Positions 8,846 through 17,846 of a stretch of DNA of 64,000 nucleotides are shown in pieces. The translations under genes and the position numbers were made by a program. The stretch is from UBA4951 sp963616935 (GTDB taxonomy: Bacteria > Bacillota_I > Bacilli_A > RFN20 > CAG-826). A model generated the notes under the pieces. The model was not told where the DNA came from. It ran no database searches and saw only the letters and a list, made by a program, of their open reading frames with translations. The first letter of the stretch is position 1; each line of letters starts with the position of its first letter. The stretch is taken from contig CAVEMS010000004.1 in the NCBI GenBank assembly GCA_963616935.1, positions 62,001-126,000 on the forward strand, read 5' to 3'.

Positions 8846-9423
8846 TCACAAATCTACGCATTTGATCAAAGAGGTTCCATCAAGATCTGAACCATACCAA
8901 GCATCTAAGCTCATTTTGAGAAAATCGATGTCGATGTCTTTTAAAACGTCGTAGCCTCTATATATCGCAATGAGCTCGCAGATGTCGTCCTTTGTCAAAG
9001 ACAACTGATAGCCTTCATCGAAAGTGAAAATTATGCAGTGGGTATCGAGGAATTGATATGTTTCTCCGCGTTCCTTGCTTTTTGCAGTTTGTTCCGTGTT
9101 GATGAGTGTGATTTTCGATATTCTTCGCCTTATTTCTTCGGAGACTAGTTCGACGCCATCCGAACCCGATTTCATTTCGCCTTCATACTCTTCGAATTCA
9201 ATAGAGCTCACGTCGTCCTTGTACTTGAAGTAATCCATCGATTTTAGATAGTCCTTAAAAGCATATGTTTTACCGTCTATAACAAGATAAACGATCCCAT
9301 AGGAAGAGGGCTTTCGTGCTTGAACCGCTCATGCACGATGGATTCGATCACTTTTCCTTTTAAAGTTTTCAATAAATTCATCGTTTCGCTGTTCAATTGA
9401 TTATTAGTTGTTTTCATATCCAT
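8846..9423 (-). pseudogene. Hypothetical gene split by a one-base frameshift
   Basis: The 3' part (8846-9238 and its open upstream extension) encodes an acidic 130-residue protein of unknown function. Reading upstream in the same frame, clear coding sequence continues (YGIVYLVIDGKTYAFKDYL) without a start. A second frame begins at ATG 9423 (or 9417), MDMKTTNNQLNSETMNLL, and carries on to about 9300. The two join at about 9296-9312, where adding one base to the CCCTC/TTCC stretch would give a single ~190-codon gene. The start overlaps the stop of the next upstream gene by up to 20 nt, which implies translational coupling before decay. No family recognised. A sequencing error would explain it equally well. 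Confidence 0.55.
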
Positions 9424-9732
9424 TTTCCTTTCTTTCCAAATGAATCTTATGAAATTTCAAACCGTAGTTATCGTTCGATCTTCTAACGTTAATCTCTACG
9501 GCCGGGCTCACGTCTATAGATGTTATTTCGCTATACACCATTATGGCAGCATCCCTCAATTTCGTTCTTGCATCATTGTCTTCCGGCAGTTTCGTTTCTA
9601 TTCCGCCATAAGCGGCTGTGTCATAGAACTTCTTTGATTCCGAGAGAACATCATCGACATAGATTTCTCGCATTCTACCAATGCCCATCTTCCAAACGTT
9701 GCCGAAAAGCCTTCGGGCGATGGAACATACAT
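9404..9732 (-). pseudogene. Hypothetical gene, probably frameshifted near its 5' end
   Basis: A clear frame from 9688 to 9404 encodes REIYVDDVLSESKKFYD and, further on, AAIMVYSEITSIDVS, ending four residues into the next gene's reading frame (coupled stop/start). No good ribosome site precedes its ATG at 9688. Another frame upstream, from ATG 9732, reads MYVPSPEGFSATFGRWAL and looks coding, then breaks near 9670-9690 just where the first frame takes over. I read this as one gene of roughly 108 codons with an indel, the first of a two-gene unit with the broken gene below. No family recognised. Confidence 0.4.
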
Positions 9733-9940
9733 TTTGCTTGTCTCGGAAAAATTTTCTCTTAAAGAACGATAGGTTGGCGACCTCCCAATGCTCGCCGAGT
9801 TTTCACATCTGTAATTGCGGCCTTCGCCAATGACGAGGCAACAATGAATCGAATGGAAACAAATTGCCTTATAATTACGCCTTCGTTAAGTTTGCTTTTC
9901 TTGTAAAAGAAAAGTATATTGTCTTGGCGAAAAAACACTT

Positions 9941-10921
9941 ATGGCAATTTTAGATAAGAAAAAAAAGAAAAAGAAAACACAAGGCTCGGACGAATACATA
10001 TTGGAAGTGTCGAACCTCGTGAAAAAATACGGAAGCTTCGTCGCAGTCGATGGCATATCATTCAAAGTCAAGAAAGGCTCATTATTCGCTTTCTTGGGCT
10101 TAAACGGTGCTGGCAAGAGCACCACCATCAACATAATCACTTCGATTTTGGCCAAAACCGACGGCGTCGTCAAAGTCGGCGGCTACGACTTGGATCTCCA
10201 ATCCGAAGAAATCAAATACCTAATTGGTATCGTCTTCCAAAATAGCGTTCTCGACCCTCTCCTTACTCCGAAAGAGAATCTAAGAATCCGAGCCGGATTC
10301 TATGGCATAAAAGGCGAAGAGTGGCGGAAACGCGAAGCCTATTTAAAGGAAATGCTCGACTTAGATGCCTTCTATAATAGACCTCTTGGCAAATTGTCCG
10401 GCGGGCAGAAAAGGCGAGTCGATATCGCTCGCGCCATGATCCACGATCCAAAGCTCTTGATACTAGATGAACCGACCACGGGATTAGACCCTCAAACGCG
10501 TCTTTCGGTATGGAACTTGGTGAATTCATTAAGAGCCAAAACGGGAATGACCGTCTTTCTAACGACCCACTATATGGAAGAGGCCGAAAAAGCGACATAC
10601 GTCGTGATAATGGACAAAGGAAAGATCATCGCAACCGGCACACCGACGGAATTAAAGAATGCCTATTCGAGCGACTACATCCTTTTATATGCTCCTTTAA
10701 GCGAAGAAATCAGCGATATTCTCGATAAGGAAAGCGTCAAATATTCCTATAACCGCGATGGAAAATACTACCGAATCCACGTCAAAGACTCGAATGAAGC
10801 CATCGCCTTCTTGAAAAACCATGCCGACATCATCAAGGACTTCGAGGTGGAAAAAGGTTCGATGGACGACGTTTTCCTAAACGTAACTGGTATCAAAGCC
10901 GCAATCGAGGGGGACAAATGA
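9941..10921 (+). CDS. ABC exporter ATP-binding protein (DrrA/CcmA type)
   Basis: A 326-residue ATPase that would drive the ABC-2 type permease encoded next. The motifs are complete: Walker A GLNGAGKS (residues 53-60), signature LSGGQ (152-156), Walker B LLILDEP (172-178), and switch His in LTTHYMEEAEKA. The C-terminal ~80 residues match the extra domain (DUF4162) seen in daunorubicin/multidrug-type exporters. The N-terminus starts with a run of nine lysines (residues 6-13 region), encoded by an A-rich tract. No strong ribosome site precedes the ATG at 9941, so the true start is a little uncertain. Its stop overlaps the permease start (ATGA). Confidence 0.93.
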   Translation: MAILDKKKKKKKTQGSDEYILEVSNLVKKYGSFVAVDGISFKVKKGSLFAFLGLNGAGKSTTINIITSILAKTDGVVKVGGYDLDLQSEEIKYLIGIVFQNSVLDPLLTPKENLRIRAGFYGIKGEEWRKREAYLKEMLDLDAFYNRPLGKLSGGQKRRVDIARAMIHDPKLLILDEPTTGLDPQTRLSVWNLVNSLRAKTGMTVFLTTHYMEEAEKATYVVIMDKGKIIATGTPTELKNAYSSDYILLYAPLSEEISDILDKESVKYSYNRDGKYYRIHVKDSNEAIAFLKNHADIIKDFEVEKGSMDDVFLNVTGIKAAIEGDK

Positions 10922-11964
10922 TGGAACAAGTCATAAAGAAAAGTCATAATCAATTGTCCGCGTTCGTGGCTTTGACGAGACGTCATCTCAAAGTCTTCTT
11001 CAAGAATATCCCGACCGTCATCTTCACGATGATGGTGCCTTTGACAATCTTTGCCGTTTACCTGGTCTTTTTGCGCCAAGTCCAATTGGGACAAATCCAA
11101 AACTTCTATAGCGGTTACTCGTCCTTGTCCCTAGAGATGCAAAACAAAATATCCGCGTTGGCGGATAGTTGGATGATCTCCGGCGTCTTAGGAGTGAGTT
11201 GCGTCACTGTATCGATGAATTGCCAATACATCATGGTCAAAGACAAAGAGAACATGCTTAATCGTGATATGATTAGTTCTCCGATAAATCCGAACGTCAT
11301 AATGTTTAGCTATTTCACCTTCAACATAATCGTGACGTTCTTAATTAACCTATTGGTTTTCTTTATCTCCCTAATCGTCCTCGTTTGCTATGGCGCATAT
11401 CTGATATCCATTTTGGATTTCTTCGCGCTCATCGGCGTTTTGCTCTATAGCACGATAACCTCGGCCCTTTTCTCTTTCCTAATTGCTAGCTTTGTGAACA
11501 CCGAAGCGGTCATGTCCCCAATCATCGCCATATGCTGCGCGGCCATCGGCTTCCTTATCGGTGCCTATTTGCCAAACAACATGATGCCCTCTTACATAAA
11601 TAACCTTACCGGCTTCTTCCCCGGCACCTATAGCGTGGGCCTCTTCAGAAACTTCTTGATGCATGGCCAAGTCGAACAGATATTGGCTAGCGAGGCGATC
11701 TCCGATTCCAGCTCGCTCATATCGGCGTTAGGCGAGCAATTCGACATCTTCCAAAACGAAGCCGGCGGAGTCTATGTCTCCGTTTCCTTCTTCGGGCTTC
11801 CGATCAATTCTGGGAATATGGTTCTCGCAATGTTCATCTTCATCGTCATTTTCTTAGTCGCCGACCTCATCGTCTTGCACTTCAAAAAATTCTGCGCGTT
11901 GAATAAAACTGCGCTAAAGAAAGTCAAAAAAGAAATCGAAGAGAAAATAGAAGAAAACGATTAG
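10918..11964 (+). CDS. ABC-2 type transporter permease
   Basis: A 348-residue membrane protein with about six helices: one near residues 30-50, a large extracytoplasmic loop, then five between about residues 125 and 325, with a charged C-terminal tail. This is the layout of ABC-2 membrane proteins. It begins inside the stop codon of the ATPase gene (4-nt overlap), so the two form one exporter. The cargo could be a drug, lipid or polysaccharide and cannot be told from sequence. No clear terminator follows before the convergent gene at 12028. Confidence 0.9.
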   Translation: MMEQVIKKSHNQLSAFVALTRRHLKVFFKNIPTVIFTMMVPLTIFAVYLVFLRQVQLGQIQNFYSGYSSLSLEMQNKISALADSWMISGVLGVSCVTVSMNCQYIMVKDKENMLNRDMISSPINPNVIMFSYFTFNIIVTFLINLLVFFISLIVLVCYGAYLISILDFFALIGVLLYSTITSALFSFLIASFVNTEAVMSPIIAICCAAIGFLIGAYLPNNMMPSYINNLTGFFPGTYSVGLFRNFLMHGQVEQILASEAISDSSSLISALGEQFDIFQNEAGGVYVSVSFFGLPINSGNMVLAMFIFIVIFLVADLIVLHFKKFCALNKTALKKVKKEIEEKIEEND

Positions 11965-12027
11965 CATCAATCCGAACGTCTCTAAATAAACGATTAAAGA
12001 ACAAGGCTTCGATGTCACAAACGTTTT

Positions 12028-13239
12028 TTAGGAATTTTCGACGTCGCCGAGAAGCCAGTCGAGCGCATTGATCCTTCTTATTCCGCCATAATCTATTTCC
12101 GGATCCTCGTCCATGGTCAGAATGAATTTCGGATAATGGTCATTTATGTTTCGCAAAGGCTTTAATTCCCTTTCCAGCGTTTTAGGGTCTCTAACCGTCA
12201 TCGAAACTTGGAAATATGCGGTTTTTTTGTTATTCGTCGCAACGAAATCAACTTCCATATCATCGCTTTTGCCAACATAGACATCATAGCCTCTACGCAA
12301 CAATTCCAAATATACGACGTTTTCCAAGATATGCCCGACGTCTATCGAACGAAAACCCAGCAATGCGTATCTTAAACCGATATCAACCACATAGTATTTC
12401 TCTAAGGTTTTTAAATATTGTTTCCCCTTTATGTTATAGCGATTCACTTTATACAGAATAAAGCTTTCGGTCAGCCCGCTTATGAATTTCTCAACGGTTT
12501 TCACATCGATTTTCCTTCCATCGGAAGTCATCGCGTCGGCTATCCTCTTGGTGGACAAGGGACTTCCGATATTATCGAACATAAACCTGGTGACGCTTTC
12601 GAACATGGGGATATCAGATATTTTCTTTCTGGTAACGATGTCCTTCACGATAACAGTATTGTAAATGGCATCGAGATACGACTTGATTTCGGCCGTTTGG
12701 TTTCTTAATTCGAGCGTATAAGGGAAAGAACTGTTTTCGATATAGTCAATATACTTCCTCGAAAGGTCTTTTTTGTCGCCTGTCGTCGAAACATATTCTG
12801 CGAAAGAAAGGGGAAGCATCGAGATTTCGACATATCGACCCGACAAAAGCGTCGCTATCTCACCTGAGAGCATATAGGCATTCGAGCCGGTAATATAAAT
12901 ATCGACGTTATTTCTTATGAACAAACTATCAATGACCCTCGGAAAATCCTCTACATGCTGGATTTCATCGAGAAATATGTAGTTTTGCCCATCGAGCGCT
13001 AGTCTACTTTTTATGTAATCATGTAGCCTATCAGGCTTTCGCAAATCGTAAAAATCATAATCTTCGAAATTGACGGAAATTATGTTTTTTTCGTTAACGC
13101 CAGACCGCAACAGATAATCTTTAAAAATCTCCATCATAGTGGATTTTCCGCATCTTCTTACCCCGGTAATCACTTTTATGATTTTTTTATCCTTGAGCGA
13201 GATCAATTTATCCAAATACTCTTTTCTTTTTATAACCAT
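12028..13239 (-). CDS. AAA ATPase with DUF4143 domain (AAA_14 family), first copy
   Basis: A 403-residue protein. Residues 26-34 (GVRRCGKST) are the Walker A loop and 88-94 (IFLDEIQ) the Walker B, followed by FITGSNA-like sensor residues (YITGSNAYML). The C-terminal half is the DUF4143 region, ending in a PDDEXK-like fold (VGKSDDMEVDFVATN...AYFQVS, with D, D/E and Q in the expected order). Proteins of this family are very common in gut bacteria, often in many copies, and their role is not settled. The ATG at 13239 has TAGGAGAGATTC upstream. Two palindromic repeats sit at its promoter. A related ATPase is encoded at 36185-37450. Confidence 0.92.
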   Translation of the reverse strand: MVIKRKEYLDKLISLKDKKIIKVITGVRRCGKSTMMEIFKDYLLRSGVNEKNIISVNFEDYDFYDLRKPDRLHDYIKSRLALDGQNYIFLDEIQHVEDFPRVIDSLFIRNNVDIYITGSNAYMLSGEIATLLSGRYVEISMLPLSFAEYVSTTGDKKDLSRKYIDYIENSSFPYTLELRNQTAEIKSYLDAIYNTVIVKDIVTRKKISDIPMFESVTRFMFDNIGSPLSTKRIADAMTSDGRKIDVKTVEKFISGLTESFILYKVNRYNIKGKQYLKTLEKYYVVDIGLRYALLGFRSIDVGHILENVVYLELLRRGYDVYVGKSDDMEVDFVATNNKKTAYFQVSMTVRDPKTLERELKPLRNINDHYPKFILTMDEDPEIDYGGIRRINALDWLLGDVENS

Positions 13240-13266
13240 GAATCTCTCCTATGAGGCTAAGTGTAT

Positions 13267-13293
13267 TTCATACAATAACTTTATATTTGTCAA
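13267..13293 (-). promoter_or_regulatory. Putative promoter of the first DUF4143 ATPase
   Basis: On the minus strand TTGACA (13293-13288) is followed 15 bases later by TATGAA (13272-13267), about 28 bases upstream of the start codon. The -35 is a perfect consensus; the -10 and spacing are weak. The tandem repeats begin directly upstream of this -35. Confidence 0.5.
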
Positions 13294-13361
13294 TACTTTT
13301 TGGAATCAAATCCAAAAACTTGTCATTTTCAGATACTTTTTGGAATCAAATCCAAAAACTT
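13293..13361. repeat. Two 29-bp direct repeats, each an inverted repeat, at the ATPase promoter
   Basis: Identical 29-bp copies lie at 13293-13321 and 13333-13361 (40-bp period, 11-nt spacer). Each contains the palindrome TTTTTGGA-N6-TCCAAAAA. They abut the predicted -35 of the gene at 12028-13239, which suggests a doubled operator or another signal tied to this gene. The 40-bp period is close to four helical turns, so both copies would face the same side of the DNA. Confidence 0.9.
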
Positions 13362-13448
13362 TTGATGCGGCAGCAATCTCGTTTTGGCCGTTCCTCGGAT
13401 CAAAGGACACGAAAAAAGGCATCCGATTCCAATCTTATTTTCGTTTCG

Positions 13449-14309
13449 TTATCTATTCTTCGAATTCCTTATCATATTTATATAAGAAGGGATGGCCGAC
13501 TCGAAGTCTGGCCCATATAAAAGTCCGTTTTTCCCGTTCGCATTAGTTATTCCGATTGCCTCATGCACGTAATCGTGAGCGGTTTGAATAGCGGTTTCAA
13601 AAGACAGATCATTAGACAAAGCGCCGACAAAGGCGCTGGCGAAAAGGTCTCCCGTGCCATGGAAGCGCCCAGGATGACATGGGGTTTTGTACGATCCGGA
13701 TACGTCTTCGTCTATATACCTATCCTCTATTTCCCCATTCTCGTTTTCTAGTCCGCTTACGATGACTTTCCTAGGCCCTAACGAAGAGATGTCGCTTAAT
13801 AGTTTTTCGCAAAAGCAATATGGGATGCCTTTCGTTTCCTTAGGGAAAGGGAGAGAGGCGAGCAAACACGCTTCGGTGAGATTCGGGATTGCGATATCAG
13901 AAATCTGAATAAGTTTCCTCATCCATTCGACGTGTTCGCTAGAAAACCCCGGATAGAGTTTTCCATTATCCGCCATCGCTGGATCAACTATCACAATGGT
14001 GTTTTCCTTCTTGAATCGCTTAATGATATCGATGACAATCGGGATTTGCTTAGTTGACAAATAGCCGGTGTAGATATAGTCGAAACTATCACAATACCCC
14101 TTCCATTTCTCGACTGTTTTCATCATTTCGTCGGTAAGATCGTGGAAGGTCCAAGACGGGAAAGCCGTATGATTCGATAGGACGGCCGTAGGGATGGCGA
14201 CGGTTTCAAGCCCAGCCGCGCTTAAAGTCGGGATGGCGACGGTCAAGGAACAACGACCAAAACAACTGAAATCCTGAATGGTGAGAACTCTTTTTTCCAT
14301 TTTACTCAT
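13449..14309 (-). CDS. pdxK: Pyridoxal/pyridoxamine kinase
   Basis: A ribokinase-fold kinase of about 286 residues that phosphorylates pyridoxal-type B6 vitamers in the salvage route to PLP. The N-terminus VLTIQDFSCFGRCSLTVAIP is the family's substrate segment, TGYLS and VDPAMADNG follow, and GRFHGTGDLFASAF carries the GTGDxF anion hole with the catalytic Asp. Its start overlaps the end of the LysR gene by 8 nt (ATG at 14309); a second ATG at 14300 has better spacing from AAAGGGAATGAG. It is thus co-transcribed with the regulator. A closely related hydroxymethylpyrimidine kinase is less likely from the N-terminal segment. Confidence 0.88.
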   Translation of the reverse strand: MSKMEKRVLTIQDFSCFGRCSLTVAIPTLSAAGLETVAIPTAVLSNHTAFPSWTFHDLTDEMMKTVEKWKGYCDSFDYIYTGYLSTKQIPIVIDIIKRFKKENTIVIVDPAMADNGKLYPGFSSEHVEWMRKLIQISDIAIPNLTEACLLASLPFPKETKGIPYCFCEKLLSDISSLGPRKVIVSGLENENGEIEDRYIDEDVSGSYKTPCHPGRFHGTGDLFASAFVGALSNDLSFETAIQTAHDYVHEAIGITNANGKNGLLYGPDFESAIPSYINMIRNSKNR

Positions 14310-15201
14310 TCCCTTTCTTAACCATTTGATAGGTGCTATAGATGACGTCCAATATGTTCGCGTATCCGAATGTCTTCTTATAGACGATATTCGTCTCGCG
14401 GATCATGCTTAGGTTTTCAATCGGAAGCGCGACTATCTTATTCTTTTTTATTTCGTCTAGACAAGCGCTTCGAGCGAGAATCGATATCCCGAGGTTTTGT
14501 CTGACTAGCGTCTTGATGGTATCGATGTTATCGACTTCGAGGATGATGTTGAAGTCGCTTGCCGATTGGTTTATCGACACCAAAGTGCTTTCGAATTGCA
14601 TGCGGGTCGCGCTGTCAGGGAGGCGAAGAATCATCTTCTCCCTCTTCAGATCCTCGACCGTTAAAGCGGATTTCTTCGCAAGTTCGTTCTCTTTGGATAA
14701 GATGCAAACGAGCGAATCGGTATCTAAAAGCAAGGAATTGAATCGCTCAGGATTGGCCCGGTCTTCCAAAATCGCCATATCGATCTCGTAATTGTCCAAC
14801 ATTTCATAAAGTTTTTTTATGGTTTCAGTAATAACCGTTATGTTCATATTCTCCATAAGGGTGCTTACTTTAGCTAGTACCGTCATCATGATGTTGCTTT
14901 CCGATGTATGAGTTATGCCGATCCTTAAATTCGTGATGTGATGTTCCTTATCGCTTACGGATGAGGTCATTTTGCTATATATGCCGATTATCTTTTTTGC
15001 GAAATCCACCGCAATTCGGCCTTCTTCCGTCAAAATAACGTCATTTCTGTTACGAATTACGAGCTTTGCTTTCAATTCGTTCTCCAGCTGTTGGATATGA
15101 TGCGACACCGCCGGTTGAGTCAAGGAAAGGGCTTCGGCGGTTTTGGTGAAGCTCTTTTTCTCACTTAGCGTCACTAACGTTATCAGTTTGCTGTCTATCA
15201 T
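14302..15201 (-). CDS. LysR-family transcriptional regulator
   Basis: A ~299-residue LysR-type regulator. The N-terminal winged helix-turn-helix is plain (LVTLSEKKSFTKTAEALSLTQPAVSHHIQQLE), followed by a two-lobed effector-binding domain that starts near residue 90 (LRIGITHTSES). I chose ATG 15201, which has TAGGAGAT five bases upstream; the longer frame to 15240 lacks a ribosome site. The pyridoxal kinase gene overlaps its 3' end. It is divergent from the antiporter/MgtC pair across 129 bp that hold a palindrome, the usual position for a LysR target. The effector is unknown. Confidence 0.93.
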   Translation of the reverse strand: MIDSKLITLVTLSEKKSFTKTAEALSLTQPAVSHHIQQLENELKAKLVIRNRNDVILTEEGRIAVDFAKKIIGIYSKMTSSVSDKEHHITNLRIGITHTSESNIMMTVLAKVSTLMENMNITVITETIKKLYEMLDNYEIDMAILEDRANPERFNSLLLDTDSLVCILSKENELAKKSALTVEDLKREKMILRLPDSATRMQFESTLVSINQSASDFNIILEVDNIDTIKTLVRQNLGISILARSACLDEIKKNKIVALPIENLSMIRETNIVYKKTFGYANILDVIYSTYQMVKKGNE

Positions 15202-15243
15202 AGGTGATCTCCTATAAATAATTTTTATCGTTATTAACAAAAC

Positions 15244-15263
15244 AATAATAAATGGTTATTATT
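15244..15263. promoter_or_regulatory. Palindrome between divergent genes, candidate LysR operator
   Basis: AATAATAA and TTATTATT form perfect 8-bp arms around ATGG, about 43 bp upstream of the regulator start and 68 bp upstream of the antiporter start. Position and symmetry suit a LysR site, although it is a simple AT-rich sequence that can arise by chance. Confidence 0.4.
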
Positions 15264-15330
15264 AATTCGTCTAGACTAATGGATACGCCGAAAAAGATTC
15301 TTTTTCGACGAAGCAAGAAAGGAGAGAAGC

Positions 15331-16773
15331 ATGAAATCGATTTACGAAGTCCTAAACATCACTTCCGACGTCAGTATCGCCATCATTTCGATCGCCATCA
15401 TGCTTTTCGCCGGTTTCTTGTTGACCAGAATCACCAAACTTCTCCGTTTGCCTAACGTAACCGCTTATATCATCGCGGGCATTATCATCGGACCCTATTG
15501 CTTGAAACTCGTCCCCGACAGTTTCGTCGAAGGAAGTTCCTTCTTGGCTGATATTGCCTTGGCGTTCATCGCCTTTAGCACCGGCGAATTCTTCCATTTG
15601 GGAGCCCTAAAGAAAAACGGCATCAAATCCTTTGTCATAACCCTCTTTGAAGCGGTTTTGACGAGCCTTTTGGTGTTTTTCATCTCCTATTTCGCGCTCA
15701 AACTCGATCTCGCCTTCGCGCTTATCTTAAGCACTTTGGCGGCCACCACCGCCAGCGCATCGACCTTGATGACGATCAGGCAAACCGGAGCAAAAGGAGA
15801 TTTCGTCGATACGTTGTTACTTGTCATAGCCATCGACAATGTCATCGGCTTAATCGCCTATAGTATCACGATATCTATCGCCACCGCCTCTTCTAGCGGG
15901 GCCCTCGACGCCATAAGCATCCTTAAGCCAATAGGCCTTAACCTAGCGGGTCTTCTTGTTGGCGGTCTCTTTGGATTCCTGATGAAACTATTGATGCCAA
16001 AGAAACGCTCGACCGATAACCGTCTTATCATCTCGATTGCCGTCCTCTTCGCCTTTTGTGGGTTATGCTCCCTTTTCGATGTCTCACCTCTCCTTGGCTG
16101 CATGGCCATGAGCACCGTATATATCAACGTCACCAACGACGACAAGATCTTCAAACAACTCAATTACTTCTCCCCTCCGATACTGCTCCTTTTCTTCGTG
16201 CGTTCCGGAGTCTCTTTCGATTTAGGCGCCCTCTTCTCTTCTTCAAGCGTTGGCGCCACCCCGATATTCGTCATCAGCATCGTCTATTTCTTCGTAAGAA
16301 TCGCCGGCAAATACGGCGGGGCTTATTTGGGGTCGTTAGTCACTAAGAAAAAGAAAGAAGTACGAAATTACCTCGGTTTCGCCCTCGTCCCTCAAGCGGG
16401 CGTCGCGATTGGATTGGCCGCATTAGGGGCGAGAAGCATCGGTGGAAGCGAAGGAGCGGCGCTAAATACGATAATCCTAGCAACTAGCATCCTCTATGAG
16501 TTAGTCGGACCGGCGTTAGCGAAAATGTCGCTATATCTATCAAAATCATATGCGAACAACGAAGAAACGAACGCTCAAGAAACAGTCAAAACGACCGAGG
16601 AAGAGAAAGCGAAGGAAAGGATAAACGCTTTGATAAGCGAGATAAAAGAGATACAGGAAACGATGCCAGAACGTGGCAACAGCGTGATGTCCGATGAAGA
16701 AAAAGCCTTCATCGAAGCCAGCGAAGACCTCTATTATGGCGGAGTGAACAATCAAAAATATCGAAAGATGTAA
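15331..16773 (+). CDS. Cation/proton antiporter, CPA2 (KefB/NapA) family
   Basis: A 480-residue membrane protein with 12-13 helices over residues 15-405. It follows the Na_H_Exchanger pattern: LTRITKLLRLPNVTAYIIAGIIIGP at the start, FSTGEFF, then TTASASTLM and VIAIDNVIGLIAY, which occupy the ion-binding unwound-helix regions. A charged cytoplasmic tail of about 75 residues follows, without an RCK/TrkA-N domain. It exchanges Na+ or K+ for H+; the ion is not predictable. AAGGAGAGAAGC precedes the ATG. The MgtC-like gene follows after 11 nt. Confidence 0.92.
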   Translation: MKSIYEVLNITSDVSIAIISIAIMLFAGFLLTRITKLLRLPNVTAYIIAGIIIGPYCLKLVPDSFVEGSSFLADIALAFIAFSTGEFFHLGALKKNGIKSFVITLFEAVLTSLLVFFISYFALKLDLAFALILSTLAATTASASTLMTIRQTGAKGDFVDTLLLVIAIDNVIGLIAYSITISIATASSSGALDAISILKPIGLNLAGLLVGGLFGFLMKLLMPKKRSTDNRLIISIAVLFAFCGLCSLFDVSPLLGCMAMSTVYINVTNDDKIFKQLNYFSPPILLLFFVRSGVSFDLGALFSSSSVGATPIFVISIVYFFVRIAGKYGGAYLGSLVTKKKKEVRNYLGFALVPQAGVAIGLAALGARSIGGSEGAALNTIILATSILYELVGPALAKMSLYLSKSYANNEETNAQETVKTTEEEKAKERINALISEIKEIQETMPERGNSVMSDEEKAFIEASEDLYYGGVNNQKYRKM

Positions 16774-16784
16774 AGGAGAGAAAT

Positions 16785-17510
16785 ATGGCAAACATCGTAA
16801 TTTTCGAAGATCCGTTGGCGAAGCTCTTAGGCGATTGGTCGATATCTTTAGACATTTATTCAGTCGTCTTCAGGCTGGCGTTAGCAGTTTTGGCCGGAGC
16901 GATCATTGGCTGCGAAAGATCCAACAAACGGCATTCGGCCGGATTAAGGACATTCATTCTAATCACATTATTAGGAAGCGTCGCGATGATGTTAGATCTA
17001 GCGATTGTCGGCGATTCCTCGACTCCCCTATATCTCTTTAGCGCCGCCTCGATCCTTGGCACCGTCGTCGTAAGCGGAAACTCCATCCTCTTTAATGCCA
17101 AGAAGCAGATCAAAGGCCTCACCACTTCCGTTGGCCTATGGGTTTGCCTATTGCTAGGGCTTGTGATCGGCATCGGATTCTATCTCATCGCTTTAATTCT
17201 TTTGGCATTGCTTTTGGCGATTTTAATGCTCTTCCCATTCATCGAAATAGCGCTCAAAAACCGCTCAAACCACTTCGAAATCCATTTGGAATTAACGGAA
17301 AAGGCGAAACTCCAGGACTTCATCTACACCCTTAGGAAATTATCCATAAGCGTCGATGAGCTTGAAATCAATAGCGCATACATCGGATCCGGTTTAAGCG
17401 TGTACACAATCGCATTGACTCTCGAAGGAAAAGAAAACAAATTGACGCATAAAGAAATAATAACAGCCCTTTCGTCCTTGCCTTATGTGTCATTCGTCAA
17501 CGAAATCTGA
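16785..17510 (+). CDS. MgtC/SapB family membrane protein
   Basis: A 241-residue protein whose first ~150 residues hold the MgtC domain: RLALAVLAGAIIGCERS near residue 28, then SAGLRTFILITLLGSVAMM, then an ASILGTVVV segment and further helices. The C-terminal ~85 residues look like a soluble ACT-like domain, as in longer MgtC/SapB proteins. MgtC proteins help cells cope with low Mg2+ or acid. It lies 11 nt after the antiporter with its own AAAGGAGAG site, so the pair is an operon, probably controlled by the divergent LysR protein (inference). Confidence 0.9.
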   Translation: MANIVIFEDPLAKLLGDWSISLDIYSVVFRLALAVLAGAIIGCERSNKRHSAGLRTFILITLLGSVAMMLDLAIVGDSSTPLYLFSAASILGTVVVSGNSILFNAKKQIKGLTTSVGLWVCLLLGLVIGIGFYLIALILLALLLAILMLFPFIEIALKNRSNHFEIHLELTEKAKLQDFIYTLRKLSISVDELEINSAYIGSGLSVYTIALTLEGKENKLTHKEIITALSSLPYVSFVNEI

Positions 17511-17793
17511 TATTCGACGCAATAGCAGCAGTTTCGTTTCGCAAAATAACTGCGTTCATAGATAAAACGAAAAAGCCTCGTCACAAATGATTAGAATTTG
17601 GTGAATTTTATTTTTTTAGAACCATAATGTTGGATATTTTTAATGAAATTTCTACGTTTTTCGATGCGTTCACTCTAAATTCGGAGCGACTTTTGTGTTT
17701 TTTTTCAAATAAAACCCAAAGAAAAAAACCATCCTTCTCCTTTCGATTTAGCTAGAAACAATTGCCCGATAACAACACTTTATCGACTCATTC
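17511..17793. other. Non-coding AT-rich spacer
   Basis: No open frame with a plausible start, no RNA hallmark and no terminator hairpin with a T run were seen between the MgtC-like gene and the next promoter. It contains several A/T homopolymer runs. Confidence 0.5.
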
Positions 17794-17821
17794 TTGAAAC
17801 TTCCTTTCCTGATTCTAAAAT
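17794..17821 (+). promoter_or_regulatory. Putative promoter of the flavin-reductase-like gene
   Basis: TTGAAA (17794-17799) and TAAAAT (17816-17821) are separated by 16 bases and lie 25 bases upstream of the start codon, with the ribosome site AAAAGGAG in between. Confidence 0.55.
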
Positions 17822-17846
17822 TGATTTGCTTTCAAAAGGAGAAACT

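Noticed and set aside
9941..9990. Programmed frameshift at the A-rich start of the ABC ATPase gene
   Set aside because: The lysine run is encoded by A-rich codons, but the downstream frame is continuous with the ATG frame, so no shift is needed.
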